Source: Heloderma charlesbogerti
Lineage: Eukaryota; Chordata; Lepidosauria; Squamata; Helodermatidae
Reading direction: 5' to 3'
NCBI GenBank assembly: GCA_026122225.1
Contig: JANEZZ010001630.1
Span: forward strand, 62,001 to 126,000
DNA: 64,000 bases
The position numbers and the translations under genes were made by a program. Position 1 is the stretch's first letter, and every line of letters starts with the position of its first letter. Under the pieces are notes generated by a model. It searched no databases, was not told the origin of the DNA, and worked only from the letters and a program-made list of their open reading frames with translations. Shown piece by piece: positions 51,766 through 62,389 of this stretch.

Positions 51766-52045
51766 AGACGGAGGATTTCACTTGAAAAAGAACACCCACA
51801 AACAAGGCAGTGAGCACAATTCATTTTTTTTTAACTTACGTATTTATTATAAAAATATATTACCTTGCGTTTTTATTTATCAAAATTTCACGACTCTGTG
51901 CGGATGACAAAAAAAAAAGCCGCATGACTGCTGGCTCCGCAGGACCTTGTGGTGCCGTTCCTCAGAGGATTCCATGGCAGAGACTGAAGGGAATTCGATC
52001 CCATTTCAGTCCGTGGCAGAATTCTCTGACATCCCTAAGATGGGC

Positions 52046-52555
52046 GAGAAGGAGGAACATCCCTACTTAAGACCCGGGCTAAATGAATTTCTCAAATTGC
52101 TTTGGTGAAGGAGAAACAGCTAAGGAAATCCACTCCTTTTCTCAGGCCCTACAGATAGATGATGTTATTCTGTATACTGCTACATACTTCCAACATGGCT
52201 GTCATAACATTGCAAAACCACCTGGTCGGCCAGGCTGTGTGGCCAGACTGGGTTTGTCAACTGAAGGAAGCAAGTTTACCCTTCTGCTGATACCAGCAAT
52301 TTGGCACGGCTGAAGAAGAGCTCGTGGGCTCCAGAAGAGAGCGAAACGTGGCCTCTGAATTAATGGCAGTGCTCGGAGAGGTGGAATGAGGAGAGTTTGA
52401 TCTGTCTGCTCCATGCTGATTTTACAGTATGCCTGCCTGCTTGAACAACCACCCTTTGACTCATTGTAAAGTTAGCACACTGATGGAAGGCACTGAGGGA
52501 GAATTAGCTATGAAGGCCCACTACTTCAATTGCTGCCTAAATACATCCTTCTTGC
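52046..52555. other. Unassigned interval
   Basis: No gene or confident family recognised. Confidence 0.3.
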
Positions 52556-52850
52556 GGCTTTATGAGAATTGTGTTTCAGTTCGTTAAACATCAGAACTTG
52601 CCCTGTCCGCCAACCCAAATGCAAGGCTGTTTCTTGGGCAGTGCTTGCATATTGCTCAGTTGCAATCATAGTACTACGTTCATTAGAAAAATGCACACTT
52701 TAAAAAAGCATATGGGTGGGGGGAGGCATTTAAAAATACACTCCTAAATGCACACTTTTCTTGTTTGAAAACAACAAGAACAAAATATTGCATTTGGGAA
52801 TGGAAACAAGGCAAGCTGAGATTTGAGGTGGAACTGTGAGAACTTCCATA
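52556..52850. mobile_element. Family Y-like hAT remnant
   Basis: GCTTTATGAGAATTGTGTTTCAGTTCG, AAAATGCACAC, and GCAAGCTGAGATTTGAGGTGGAACTGTGAGAACTTCC match Y in reverse; the ends are eroded. A foldback CAACTTCTGGAAG follows. Confidence 0.45.
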
Positions 52851-53079
52851 AGCTCCAACTTCTGGAAGTTCTCAGAGTTCCACCTCCCAGTCCTGTTCCC
52901 CCCCCCCCGCCTCCATTGATAGAGAACAGGAGTGCATTTTTCCATCTAAAAGTGACTTTAATGAAGCAATATGAAATGAGTGCCATCATTGTAACAGAGT
53001 TGGTTGTGCACTTCAGAAAAGGACAGCTTTCTTTTCAAAAAACATTTTAAAAAAAAACACAAAAAACTGACCATTGGCC

Positions 53080-53150
53080 ATGACAGCTGGGACTGATGGA
53101 AGTTGTAGTTAAGAAAACCTGGAGGGCTCCAGTCTGGGGAATTCTGCACT
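53080..53150. repeat. Short inverted-repeat element fragment
   Basis: CATTGGCCATGACAGCTGGGACTGATGGAAGTTGTAGTTAAGAAAACCTGGAGGGCTCCAG is one arm of the ACTCCCATCA-type element. Confidence 0.6.
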
Positions 53151-53201
53151 AAGAGGAAAAACAAAATCTGTAGGTAAATAGATTGGAAGGAAGCTTTTGA
53201 A

Positions 53202-53596
53202 TAGGGATGTCCGTCGCTGGGAAATCCAGTTCTTTTTTGACTCGATGGACTTTTGCGGCAGGTACTACTCAATCTGTGTTTGTAAGCCAGGCTGTGGGAT
53301 TGTCCCTGAACTCCAGGAATTTTTTGTGCATTTTTCTCCCTGCAGGTTCCAGAAGTTGTGCAAATTTCTGAGCAATTTGTGCAAATTCAGCTGTACTTTG
53401 TGCAAATTGCTCAGGCATTTGTGCAAATTGAAAGACGTGCAAAAATAAAATGCACAAAATGCTCAGAAAGTCTGCGAAGTAGCCCAACTCATTGCAGACC
53501 AAGTTGAGTACCACAGTGGGAACCAGAATGAAGGCTGGGGGGCCAAACCAAAACTCATTGAACTGCATCCCAAAATGGATTTCTCTGACATCCCTC
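53202..53596 (+). mobile_element. X-like hAT element with exact TSD, 395 bp
   Basis: TAGGGATGTCCGTCGC and TCTGACATCCCTC with perfect 8-bp TSD CTTTTGAA (53194-53201, 53597-53604). The interior has four spaced TTTGTGCAAATT units (about 53355-53430) and CAAAATGGATTTCTCTGACATCC. It is only distantly like X. Confidence 0.87.
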
Positions 53597-53637
53597 CTTT
53601 TGAAAAGTGATGGCACTTTACCTGAGCTATATGGCAA

Positions 53638-53825
53638 CAAAAGAAGCTGCCTTGTACCTAGGTTCACTGAACCCAGTGTTGTCTCCTCTGACTGGCAAAG
53701 ACGCTCTGGAAGAGAGATGTCCCTCCCATCACCGGTTACCTGAACTATTAAGTGGAGATGGCAGAGACTGAACCTGGCACCTTCTTCATCCAAAGCAGGG
53801 GCTCTATCACTTAGCTACAGTCCCT
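53638..53825 (-). mobile_element. SINE A, minus strand
   Basis: AAGAAGCTGCCTTGTACC, CCAGTGTTGTCTCCTCTGACTGGCA, GTGGAGATGGCAGAGACTGAACCTGGCACC, CAAAGCAGGGGCTCTATCACTTAGCTACAGTCCC: a divergent copy. Confidence 0.75.
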
Positions 53826-53858
53826 CTTGAGGTGCTGCATTGCATGGCACTATAGCAC

Positions 53859-54609
53859 TAGGGATTTATGGATCGTATGAAATCTATTCCATCTGTGTTT
53901 CATTGATTGTCAGGCCCCTTTCATTCCGTCATTCACCCATCAATGGAAATAGATTCTTTTGTGTTTTCCAAATTTATGTAAATTCTCATTTGTGCAAATT
54001 TGCACATGCAAAAATGTAGAAATCACCCCACCCCCAAATGTGCATTTTCACACTTCAGCCTATGGGGGAACTGCACATTTTTGGCTGTGTGTGTGTGCGG
54101 GTTTTTTTTTTTTCTATGATGAAATTCGCATAAAATTCTGGAAAGTTCATAGAATCATAGAAGAGTAGGGCTGGAAGGGGCCTACAAGACCATTGAGTCC
54201 AACCCCCTGCTCAGTGCAGGAATCCAAGTCAAAACATCCCTGACAAGTGGCTGTCCAGCCTCATCTTGAATGCCTCCAGTGTGGGCAGCCCACCACCTCC
54301 CTGGGTAATTGGTTCCATTGTCGTATTGCTCTAGCAGCCAGGAAGTTTTTCCTGATGTTCAGTGGGAAACTGGTTTCTTGTCATTTGAGCCCATGATCCC
54401 GTGTCCTGCATTCTGGGATGATCAAGAAGAGATCCTGGCCTTCCTTTCTGTGACCACCTTTCAAGTTCTAACTTTCAAGTTAGAAAACCTGTCTGCAGGT
54501 CTGCAGAATCCACCCAGTGGGGAAAGCCAGTCCCCTGTGAAAACCGCAGGTCAGATTCATGAAAATCCAAACTCATTTGGCTCCATTGAGGATTTCTCCA
54601 ACATTCCTA
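53859..54609 (+). mobile_element. Family X hAT element, split by CR1
   Basis: Left TAGGGATTTATGGATCG, right CTCCAACATTCCTA; flanks TATAGCAC (53851-53858) and CTTAGCAC (54610-54617) match 6 of 8. A CR1 3' end lies at about 54147-54470. After it X resumes with GTCTGCAGAATCC and CAGATTCATGAAAATCC. Confidence 0.75.
54147..54470 (-). mobile_element. CR1 LINE 3' end inserted in X
   Basis: TCATAGAATCATAGAAGAGTAGGGCTGGAAGGGGCC, GGCTGTCCAGCCTCATCTTGAATGCCTCCAGTGTGGG, AAGTTTTTCCTGATGTTCAG, GTGACCACCTTTCAAG: reverse of the copy at 58720-59160. Confidence 0.9.
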
Positions 54610-54617
54610 CTTAGCAC

Positions 54618-54943
54618 TAGGGATATCGGAGAAATCTGCAATAGATTCAAATAAGCTTGGATTTCTATGAACCTGGCCCTGTGGATTCCTCAGTGGACTG
54701 GCTTTTTCCAAGTTGTGCAGACTTGCAGACCTTTTTTTGTTTTTTACTTTGGGGTGGGATTAGCACATTAGAGCATATGCGCATTGCACAAGTGTGCATT
54801 AGTGCAAGGGCTTATTTGCGAACAAATTAAATTCTCCTACCCAAAATCTGATTCCATCAGTGAGCAGACGACAGAACAAAAGACACCCAGCAATCCACAA
54901 AACACAGTCAGAAACTCTCATAGGATCTTAATAAGGCATCCCT
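54618..54943 (-). mobile_element. Family X hAT element, abutting the previous one tail to tail
   Basis: TAGGGATATCGGAGAAATCTGCAATAG at left and AGGATCTTAATAAGGCATCC at right. It begins directly after the 8-bp CTTAGCAC that flanks the previous element. Right flank CTCAACAC or TCAACACG, 6 of 8 at best. Confidence 0.72.
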
Positions 54944-55475
54944 CAACACGCAAAAAATGAACTGCTGCGATAGCAACAGGGCGAGATGTCCCCAAAGGAT
55001 GATGGATGTCTTTACCTCTCCCCCAGATTGATATGAATGGAATCTGTCAATTTTGGTCTGCCCATTTCTCATTTTCCAATCTTAAATTCAGTTCATCTGA
55101 AAGTCTGATAATTTTTTTTAATTTTTTTTTGATGAATTTTTTTCATCAAAATTTTTGTTTGATTCACCTCAAAGTTTGCATGAAAACTAGTATGCATTTG
55201 GGTATGCAACTTTACATAATATACTCATTTTTGCAAGTAATTTCCCTAATATGCATTTTAATTTTTTAAATTATTATGAATATACACATTTTTGTGTTCA
55301 TTTCCCAGTAACAAACATGTTTGATGCATTTTTGACTGGAGAACTCAATTGTAAAATTCAGAGAAGTATGAATTTTGAAGGATGATTGAGTTGCGGTTCA
55401 CATACTGGTTTGAAAGTGCAAATTTAGGTAAGTTTGCATTAAAGTGCAAATTAAACAAATTTCTTCCCATCCTTA
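54944..55475 (+). mobile_element. Diverged hAT-like remnant (Y-related)
   Basis: GATTGATATGAATGGAATCTGTC, repeated TATGCATTT and TGCAATTT-like units and a right edge AAATTTCTTCCCATCCTTAG resemble a highly eroded Y. Confidence 0.4.
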
Positions 55476-56110
55476 GAATGGGGCTTTAAAGCACTTAACT
55501 TTGGTTGAACTGGGCCCCAGAGTACACACTTCAAATATGACAGCTTTAGCAGGTAACACAAGGCAGATCTCCAACTTTGGCGTGTCTCCATCAGATTAAA
55601 ATCATCTTTCAAGAAAAGAACAGAAAATATAGTTGGGGTAGAAGTGAGAAATAAGAGTTTTCAAGAACTTCTGAAATGTCCTGTGCCTCCTCAGAGGCTA
55701 AAAATAGCCTTGGTATTTACAGCAGCATGGCCTGCCTGGTCGAAAAAGTGATTTAAAAGTAAAATTGGCTGGATTCCTTGCTAAATTGTCATTTCCATTC
55801 TTCTGCCGAAAGACGGACGTCCTCTCCTCTAAAACACTGTGCAGTCTAAATTGGATGTTGAGGGCAAAAATGTGGGGGTGTGAAGCCATTGGGAAGGGTT
55901 TTCTCTTGAGAAAACTTGTCCATGCTTAAAGATTCATATATTCCTTACCTTGCTCATTCAGTATAGGAAACTGTGGATGTTTTTAAATGTTCACAGAGCC
56001 GGTTCATCAGGGAGACAACTCTTATGGGGGCCAGCTTGCAGTTTGTGGACGCTAAGAACTGATGGACAGAGGGAAGTAAGCTGGGTTCTAATAGGGCAGG
56101 AAAAAGAATT
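55476..56110. other. Mostly unique DNA
   Basis: No repeat or gene recognised. Confidence 0.3.
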
Positions 56111-56111
56111 C

Positions 56112-56210
56112 TGAGGCTGCAATCCTAAACAGACTTAGCAGGGAGTAACTCCCATCGACCACCACTGTGGGACTTATTCCCAAGTAAACATATACAGGAT
56201 TGCACTGTCC
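56112..56210. mobile_element. Small palindromic element (GCAATCCTA type)
   Basis: CTGCAATCCTAAACAGACTTAGCAGGGAGTAACTCCC, and TGTGGGACTTATTCCCAAGTAAACATATACAGGATTGCAC: inverted ends GCAATCCT/AGGATTGC about 95 bp apart. Confidence 0.7.
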
Positions 56211-56215
56211 AATTC

Positions 56216-56266
56216 TCTTTCTTTCTTTCTTTCTTTCTCTTTCTTTCTTTCTTTCTTTCTTTCTGC
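56216..56266. repeat. (TTTC)n microsatellite
   Basis: About 12 TTTC units with one CTCT interruption. Confidence 0.95.
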
Positions 56267-56314
56267 CAGATTTTTATTCAGAACTATAAGGACTGGAATC
56301 TTACTTTATTTTTA

Positions 56315-56490
56315 GGGGAAGGAACATAGCTCAGTGGCAGAGAGCTTGCTTTGTGTACAGAAGGTCCCTGGTTCAATCCCCGGCAGCATCTCCGGGCAGA
56401 GCTGGAAAAAATTCTGCCTGAAACTGTGGAGAGCCACTGCTGCCAGTCAGTGTTGACAATACTGGGCTAGATGGACCAAGGATCTGACAT
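56315..56490 (+). mobile_element. SINE A, plus strand
   Basis: ACATAGCTCAGTGGCAGAGAGCTTGCTTTGTGTACAGAAGGTCCCTGGTTCAATCCCCGGCAGCATCTCC has clear box A and box B. The body ends AATACTGGGCTAGATGGACCAAGGATCTGAC. Confidence 0.9.
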
Positions 56491-56529
56491 GACACCTAAA
56501 TGGCACTGCCAGATTCAAGAGCAGTCTAT

Positions 56530-56900
56530 CATGGACCATCAGTTGGTGGGGAACATGAGCTGGAGGTGCTATTACCCTTGTGCTCTGCTTGCAGGCTTCC
56601 CAGAGGCATTGGAGCCAGTGTGGTGTAGTCGTTGGAGTGCTGGATTGAGACTGGGGAGAACCAGGTTCAAATCCCCACTCAGACATGAAGTTCACTTTGG
56701 GCCAGTCACACTGACTCTCAGCCGAACCTACCTCACAGGGTTGCTATGTGGATAAAACGGAGAGGAGGAGGACCATCTACATCTCCTTGGGGTCCTTGCA
56801 AGAGGGAAAAAAGGTGGGATATAAATGTAAGAAATAAATACATTAGCCACTGTGGGAAATGAGATGCTGAATTAGATTGGCCTTTTGTTCTGCTGTAGAA
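56530..56900 (+). mobile_element. CR1-like 3' end, split by SINE B
   Basis: GGGGAACATGAGCTGGAGGTGC..CTCTGCTTGCAGGCTTCCCAGAGGCA before the SINE, and GCCACTGTGGGAAATGAGATGCTGAATTAGATTGGCCTTT after it, together give the usual CR1 3' order. Confidence 0.65.
56598..56842 (+). mobile_element. SINE B, plus strand, nested
   Basis: GGAGCCAGTGTGGTGTAGTCGTTGGAGTGCTGGATTGAGACTGGGGAGAACCAGGTTCAAATCCCCACTCAGACATGAAG..CTACCTCACAGGGTTGCTATGTGGATAAAACGGAG..GGGATATAAATGTAAGAAATAAATA. This is the cleanest SINE B copy here. Confidence 0.9.
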
Positions 56901-57252
56901 CATCCCTTCTTTTGCTCTTATGACCCAAATGTAAATGTTAAAATTTGCTTTTCAGGGTTTAGCTATTGTTGATAAAGCATCTTAGTGTTTTTCGTGGCCT
57001 TTGTTCATATGTTTTTGCTGTTAACTCTATTCTTTCTGGTCTTTTATTTATGTGTTTTGTGGTAACTTATGTGTCCAGTTTTATTAAAATGTTCTTTTAT
57101 TCTCTCACTGTAAAGAGCAGTATTGAAGCAGAATGGAAACAAAGCAAAGCAAAACCATATGTAAAATTTAAAAGAGAAATGGGACATTTTGTCTTAGGCC
57201 ACTCAGGATGGGGCTGCAGAACAGATGCCAAGTAGAAAATGTGTGGTTTAAG
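56901..57252. other. Unassigned AT-rich interval
   Basis: No gene. The frame at 56966-57235 is AT-rich without domains. Confidence 0.3.
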
Positions 57253-57500
57253 GATGAACGTCCAGAAGGAAGATAGGTGGACCATTCATGCCTCTAATCT
57301 TGCATAAAAGGCAGCTTTACGGCCACCATTTCCATTAAAGGCCTTTTACACAGAACAATGAGCTGCCATTTTTACACAAAATAGCAGCTTGCTAAGGGAC
57401 CGAGTCACTGGGTGCTTGTCAGGCCATCCAGCAGGGGGTGGGGTGGGGTTGGGGTGGTGAAGGTTCAGTGAGCGGACAGCGGTAAGTCCATCCATCCCTA
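57253..57500. mobile_element. G3: hAT-like element related to G1
   Basis: It ends GCGGTAAGTCCATCCATCCCTA; GGTAAGT lies at 57481-57487. The interior GGCAGCTTTACGGCCACCATTTCC, GGCCTTTTACACAG, GAGCTGCCATTTTTACACAAAATAGCAGCTTG is like G1's centre. The left end (AGGATGAACG) is tentative; TSD unresolved. Confidence 0.55.
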
Positions 57501-58440
57501 GGTAAAAGGAGCAATGTCAACTCGTAAGGTGTTCCAGAAGGCTGGCTGTGCAGAGGAAGTCCCTGTAGAGAAACCCACCCTGCGGGAGAGGCTTATCCAG
57601 CCTGCTAGGGATGAGTCTAAGTGCTTGGGATGTCTGACAGCTCAGATTCTGAATCAGAGTTGGAGCAGCAGCTAGATCAGAGGCCAGGGGAGGGACCCTC
57701 CCTAGTGAGCCAAAATGCTGGAAGAGAGTCCTCCTAAGACCTTGACCAACAGATGGCCCAGACTGAGTCCCTGCCCCCTCCCTCCACCGTGAGAATGAAA
57801 GTTTCCAAGGAAGAGGAAGAAGTGGGGCATGACTTGACAGATGCTAGGGCATGATGCAAAGCAAAGTGGGAAAAGTTAGGGGCAGGGCTCAGATGCTTCG
57901 CCCAGACAGCCACTCTTGGAAGCCAATATAGGAGGGAGCCACCCTAAGGGAGGGGCATCACTGCAAAGCTAGCTTGGCCAGGAGGTTCATACTCCAAACT
58001 GCCGGCAACTTGCTCTCCTGCTGGATTGTCTCCTCTGCTTAGAGATTGTTGATTAGTCGTTTAGAGCCTGGGAGCAGCCTGAGAGTTTTCCTTAAATCTG
58101 CATTTGTTGAGAGACTAGGGCTCCAGCAAAATGAAGTCATATTAGCCTGAAGCTTTGTCTATTGTGGCATTGATTGTGAAGGAAAAGGATGATCCAGTCC
58201 TGACACAGCCACTCAAGTTGTCAAAGAGATGGCAGGTGCCAGTTTTCGTTGCAACCACCTAACATAGTGCATTAACCAAAGAGAGTCGCTTGTAGCCTAT
58301 GTAGTCTTGTTTTATGCAAAGCTGTCTAGAGGCTGGGTACTTCGCGGCTGTTCATAGATTCTGATGATAACCTGAAGCACTGCCGATCTAACTGTAGCTG
58401 GCATAATAAAAGCAATTGTTTTGCATTTCGACTTCTCTGA
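57501..58440. repeat. Possible LTR-like repeat
   Basis: GGATGTCTGACAGCTCAGATTCTGAATCAGAG, GGGACCCTCCCTAGTG, CTTAGAGATTGTTGATTAGTCG, GTCCTGACACAGCC. The style recalls 50707-51140, but I cannot place boundaries or TSDs. No coding frame of note. Confidence 0.3.
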
Positions 58441-58719
58441 TGGATGGCAAAAGACACCTGGAGCTAAGCACTGGACAGGCAACTACCAACGACAGCTTTT
58501 ATAAGCAGTGATGTAGTGGTAAGTTGTGAAGTGCAGGCAATCATCATGGCAGTACCCACAACCACACCCCCAAGGAGAGTCCAAAAATGCAGGTGGCTGG
58601 GTGGATCTATATCAACAAACCAGTTCAGATAGTTTTCCACTCCACCAGGAGCAAGTGTTGTGTAAAGCTAATGGGTCTTCATTGCCTGTTCCAGGCCCAG
58701 CTATCCCAAAATACTTCGC

Positions 58720-59160
58720 ATGACAACAAGGAATATCAGGAGACTGGAAACAAAGCCCTATGAAGAGAGACTGAAAGAATTGGGCATGTTCAGCATTGAG
58801 AAGAGAAGACCGAGGGGAGATATGAGAGCACTCTTCACGTACTTGAAAGGTTGTCACAGAGAGGAAGGCCAGGATCTCTTCTCCATCATCCCAGAGTGCA
58901 GGACACGGAATCATGGGCTCAAGTGACAGGAAGCCAGATTCCGGCTGAACATCAGGAAAAACGTCCTGACTGTTAGAGCAATACGACAATGGAACCAATT
59001 CCCTAGGGAGGTGGTGGGCTCTCCCACACTGGAGGCATTCAAGACGAGGCTGGACAGCCACATGTCAGGGATGCTCTGACTTGGATGCCGGCATTGAGCA
59101 GGGGGTTGGACTTGATGGCCTTGTAGGCCCCTTCCAACCCTACTATTCTATGATTCTATA
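58720..59160 (+). mobile_element. CR1 LINE 3' end, plus strand (best copy)
   Basis: CAAAGCCCTATGAAGAGAGACTGAAAGAATTGGGCATGTTC, GGGGAGATATGAGAGCACTCTTCA, CATCAGGAAAAACGTCCTGACTGTTAGAGC, GGGGGTTGGACTTGATGGCC, CTACTATTCTATGATTCTATATTA. The sequence codes for the C-terminal tail of the CR1 protein only at its start; most is 3' UTR. 5' truncated. Confidence 0.92.
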
Positions 59161-60126
59161 TTATAGTGCTGTGCTGAAAATTTCTCCCACATTTTTTCGA
59201 CCATTCTCATTTGATAGAAGAGACATTGCTTTCAAAAAGAAATTCAGTGGTGAAGAAATTTCAGAGAAACTCTCATGGGTTGGGGTTGGATTTGTTGGGC
59301 TTACCTTACCTAGGAGGTGGCTGAGGAGTGAGCACAAGTGTCATGTTTTCCCTTGTGCAATCACCTCTCTGGCCGCCTGTGGCCTCCTCAGCTTCCCACA
59401 CATCAACTAAAGCCCAGTTTAAGCCACCATGAGGCAATTCCTCCCATGGGCCTTTTTCAGATCAGGACGTGCAGGCAGCCTGGGAGGCTGGCTGTGATTA
59501 GGTAAGCTCGAAAACATCACAAAAATACTTTATAAAACGTTGTGAATGAGGCAGAACAATGGAAGCCTCTTTCACGGGGGGTGAAAACTTTCAGGAAATT
59601 GGAGGGCTGATTTTGGCATAGCACTCGCTCTACCTCATCCCTGGAGTGGGACACAACACTGTCCCCACCTGCAAACTGGGGGCCAGCCTGCCAAGACAGT
59701 TGATGCTGTTGCAGCACAAAGACCCCCCAAACCCTTACCAAAAGAAGAAAGAAGCTGTGCTACAAGCCCTGCCAATGGGGAGCCCCACCTGGGAGAAACT
59801 ATTGAGAATTTCTCTTCCCCCTGGAGAAACTTGGTGAAATTGTCTCCCAAATGTCTCTGCCCACAAGAAAGGTGGAGAATTTCAAGAGGGCATTTGTGTG
59901 CAGCTTTGGAATATTATATTGTTGTTGGGACAATCCACTTATCTGCCAGCTATTGAGAAGATTGTAGCTAAACTCAGAGGGAATTCTGAAGGGATGGTGA
60001 TAGATGACATCTGTGCCCCTGCAAATAAAAAAAGGGTGATGCTGTGCCCCTGAGAGCCCTGGATCTACTACACCACAGTTTACAAGTGTTAAAGATAATG
60101 GGTTGGATCCAAATTTAGTCATACTT
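59161..60126. other. Unassigned interval
   Basis: No gene or confident repeat. It ends at the BovB target site. Confidence 0.3.
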
Positions 60127-60320
60127 AGAGTAGACTCCCCTTCATGGATCACTGCCTTGTTGTGGCAAAGGGGCTTGCGTAACTCAGTGAAGCCATAAGC
60201 TATGCCGTGCAGGGCCACCCAAGACGGACAGGTCATGGCAGAGAGTTCTGACAAAATGTGGTCCACTGGAGAAGGAAATGGCAACCCACTCCAGTATTCT
60301 TGCCAAGAAAACCCCATGGA

Positions 60321-62040
60321 AAACGTATCACAAGGCTAAAAGAGATGACGCCGGAAAATGAGCCCCTCAGGTCGGAAGGTGTCCAATATACTACTGGGGA
60401 AGAGCAGAGGACATTTCCAAGTAGCGCCAGAAAGAGTGAAGCGGCTGGGCCAAAGCGGAAAGGACACTCAGCTGTGGATGTGTCTGGTGGTGAAAAGAAA
60501 ATCCGATGCTGTAAAGAACAATATTGTTTAGGAACCTGGAATGTCAGATCAATGAATCAAGGTAAGCTGGAGGTGGTCAAACTGAGATGGCAAGATTGAA
60601 CATCGACATTTTGGGAATCAGTGAACTAAAATGGACAGGCATGGGCGAATTTAATTCAGGTGACCATCATATCTACTACCGTGGGCAAGAATCCCTTAGA
60701 AGAAATGGAGTAGCACTCATAGTCAACAAAAGGGTGGGAAAAGCAGTACTGGGGTACAATCTTAAAAATGATAGAATGATCTCAGTACGAATCCAAGGCA
60801 AACCATTCAACCTCACAGTAATTCAAGTCTATGCCCCAACCACTGAGGCTGAAGAAGCTGAGGTTGATCGGTTCTATGAAGACCTACAACACCTTCTAGA
60901 ACTAACACCAAAAAAAGATGTCCTCTTCATCATAGGGGATTGGAATGCTAAAGTAGGAAGTCAAGAAATCACTGGGATAACAGGCAGGCATGGCCTTGGT
61001 GTATGAAATGAAGCAGGACAAAAGCTAATAGAGTTTTGCCAAGAGAACACACTGATCATAGCAAACACTCTTTTCCAACAGCACAAGAGACGACTCTACA
61101 CATGGACATCACCAGATGGTCAATATCGAAATCAGATTGATTATGTCCTTTGCAGCCAAAGATGGAGAAGCTCTATACAGTCAGTCAAAACAAGACCTGG
61201 AGGTGACTGTGGCTCAGATCATGAGCTTCTTGCAAAATTTCGGCTTAAATTGAAGAACGTAGGGAAAACCACTAAACCATTCAGATATGACCTAAATCAT
61301 ATCCCTTATGAATATACAGTGGAGGTGAGGAATAGATTTCAGGGATTAGATCTGATAGACAGAGTGCCTGAGGAACTATGGACAGAGGTCCGTAACATTG
61401 TTCAGGAGGCAGCAACGAAATCCATCCCCAAGAAAAAGAAATGCAAGAAAGCCAAGTGGCTGTCTGATGAGGCTTTACAAGTAGCTGAGGAAAGAAGGGA
61501 AGCGAAAAGCAAGGGAGAAAGGGGAAGATATATCCAACTGAATGCAGAGTTCCAGAGAATAGCAAGGAGAGACAAGAAGGCCTTCTTAAATGAACAATGC
61601 AAAGAAATCGAGGAAAACAACAGAATGGGAAAGACTAGAGATCTCTTCAAGAAAATCGGAGATCTCAAGGGAACGTTTTGTGCAAAGACGGGCATGACAA
61701 AGGACAAAGAAGGCAGGGACCTAACAGATGCAGATGAGATTAAGAAGAGGTGGAAAGAATACACAGAAGAACTATACAGGAAAGATCTGAATGTCCCTGA
61801 TAGCCATGAGAGTGCGGTCACTGAACTTGAGCCGGACATCCTCGAGAGTGAAGTCAAGTGGGCCTTAGGAAGCATTAGTAACAACAAAGCTAGCGGAGAT
61901 GACAGTATTCCAGCCGAGCTATTTAAAATCCTAAAAGACGATGCTGTTAAAATGCTGCATTCAATATGCCAACAAATTTGGAACACTCAACAATGGCCGC
62001 AAGACTGGAAAAGGTCAGTTTACATTCCAATTCCAAAGAA
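60321..62040 (+). pseudogene. BovB endonuclease and N-terminal reverse transcriptase, broken
   Basis: This would nick target DNA and begin reverse transcription in the BovB cycle. Endonuclease landmarks are TWNVRS (60534-60551), GDWNAKVG (60935-60958) and SDH (61214-61222). A frameshift near 60577-60586 shifts the frame just after TWNVRS, and a TGA at 61004-61006 stands where a tryptophan codon is expected (TGG to TGA). From 61007 the frame is open to 62040, reaching the start of the RT domain (a YIPIPKK segment at about 62020-62043). There it runs into the SINE insertion. No upstream ORF1 is expected for the RTE clade. Confidence 0.92.
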
Positions 62041-62381
62041 AAAGGTAAAGGTAAAGGTGTCCCCAACCAGTCGTGTCTGACTCTAGGGTGCGGTGCTCAT
62101 CCCCGTTTCTAAGCCAAAGAGCCAGAGCTGTCCGAAGATGCTTCTGTGCTCATGTGGCCGGCATGACTGAACACCGAGGTGCACGGAACGCTGTTACCTT
62201 TCCCGCCAAGGTGGTACCTATTTATCTACTTGCAATTTCTTGCTTTCGAACTGCTAGGTTGGCAGAAGCTGGGACTGAAGACGGGAGCTCACTCAGTCAC
62301 GCAGCACTCGGGTCTCGAACTGCTGACCTGCCAACCTTCCAGTCTGCAGTTCAGCGTCTTAACCACTAAGCCACGGCGGCC
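62041..62381 (-). mobile_element. Sauria-type SINE inserted in BovB
   Basis: On the minus strand it has a tRNA-like head (GTGGCTTAGTGGTTAAGACGC ... GCAGTTCGAGACC), a central body, a GTCAGACACGACTGG segment like the BovB 3' end, and a CCTTTACCTTTACCTT tail. TSDs CCAAAGAA lie at 62033-62040 and 62382-62389. The shared 3' motif fits the known dependence of Sauria SINEs on BovB enzymes. The plus-strand frames over it are not coding. Confidence 0.93.
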
Positions 62382-62389
62382 CCAAAGAA

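Larger units (their letters stand above)
50277..52037. mobile_element. P8: large compound hAT-like element, 1761 bp
   Basis: Left TAGGGATGTACGAATTG and right TCTGACATCCCTA, bounded by exact octamers AGATGGGC (50269-50276, 52038-52045). The right arm (51920-52030, TCCATGGCAGAG...CAGTCCGTGGCAGAATTC) is a P/P7-type terminal palindrome. Long inverted arms lie at 50492-50620 and 51605-51765. The middle has a second P-type left end (50634) and other insertions. No transposase frame is visible. Confidence 0.78.

Noticed and set aside
60587..62080. BovB frames as an active or domesticated protein
   Set aside because: Frameshift, in-frame TGA, SINE insertion and further stops; the TSD and tail show an ordinary insertion.
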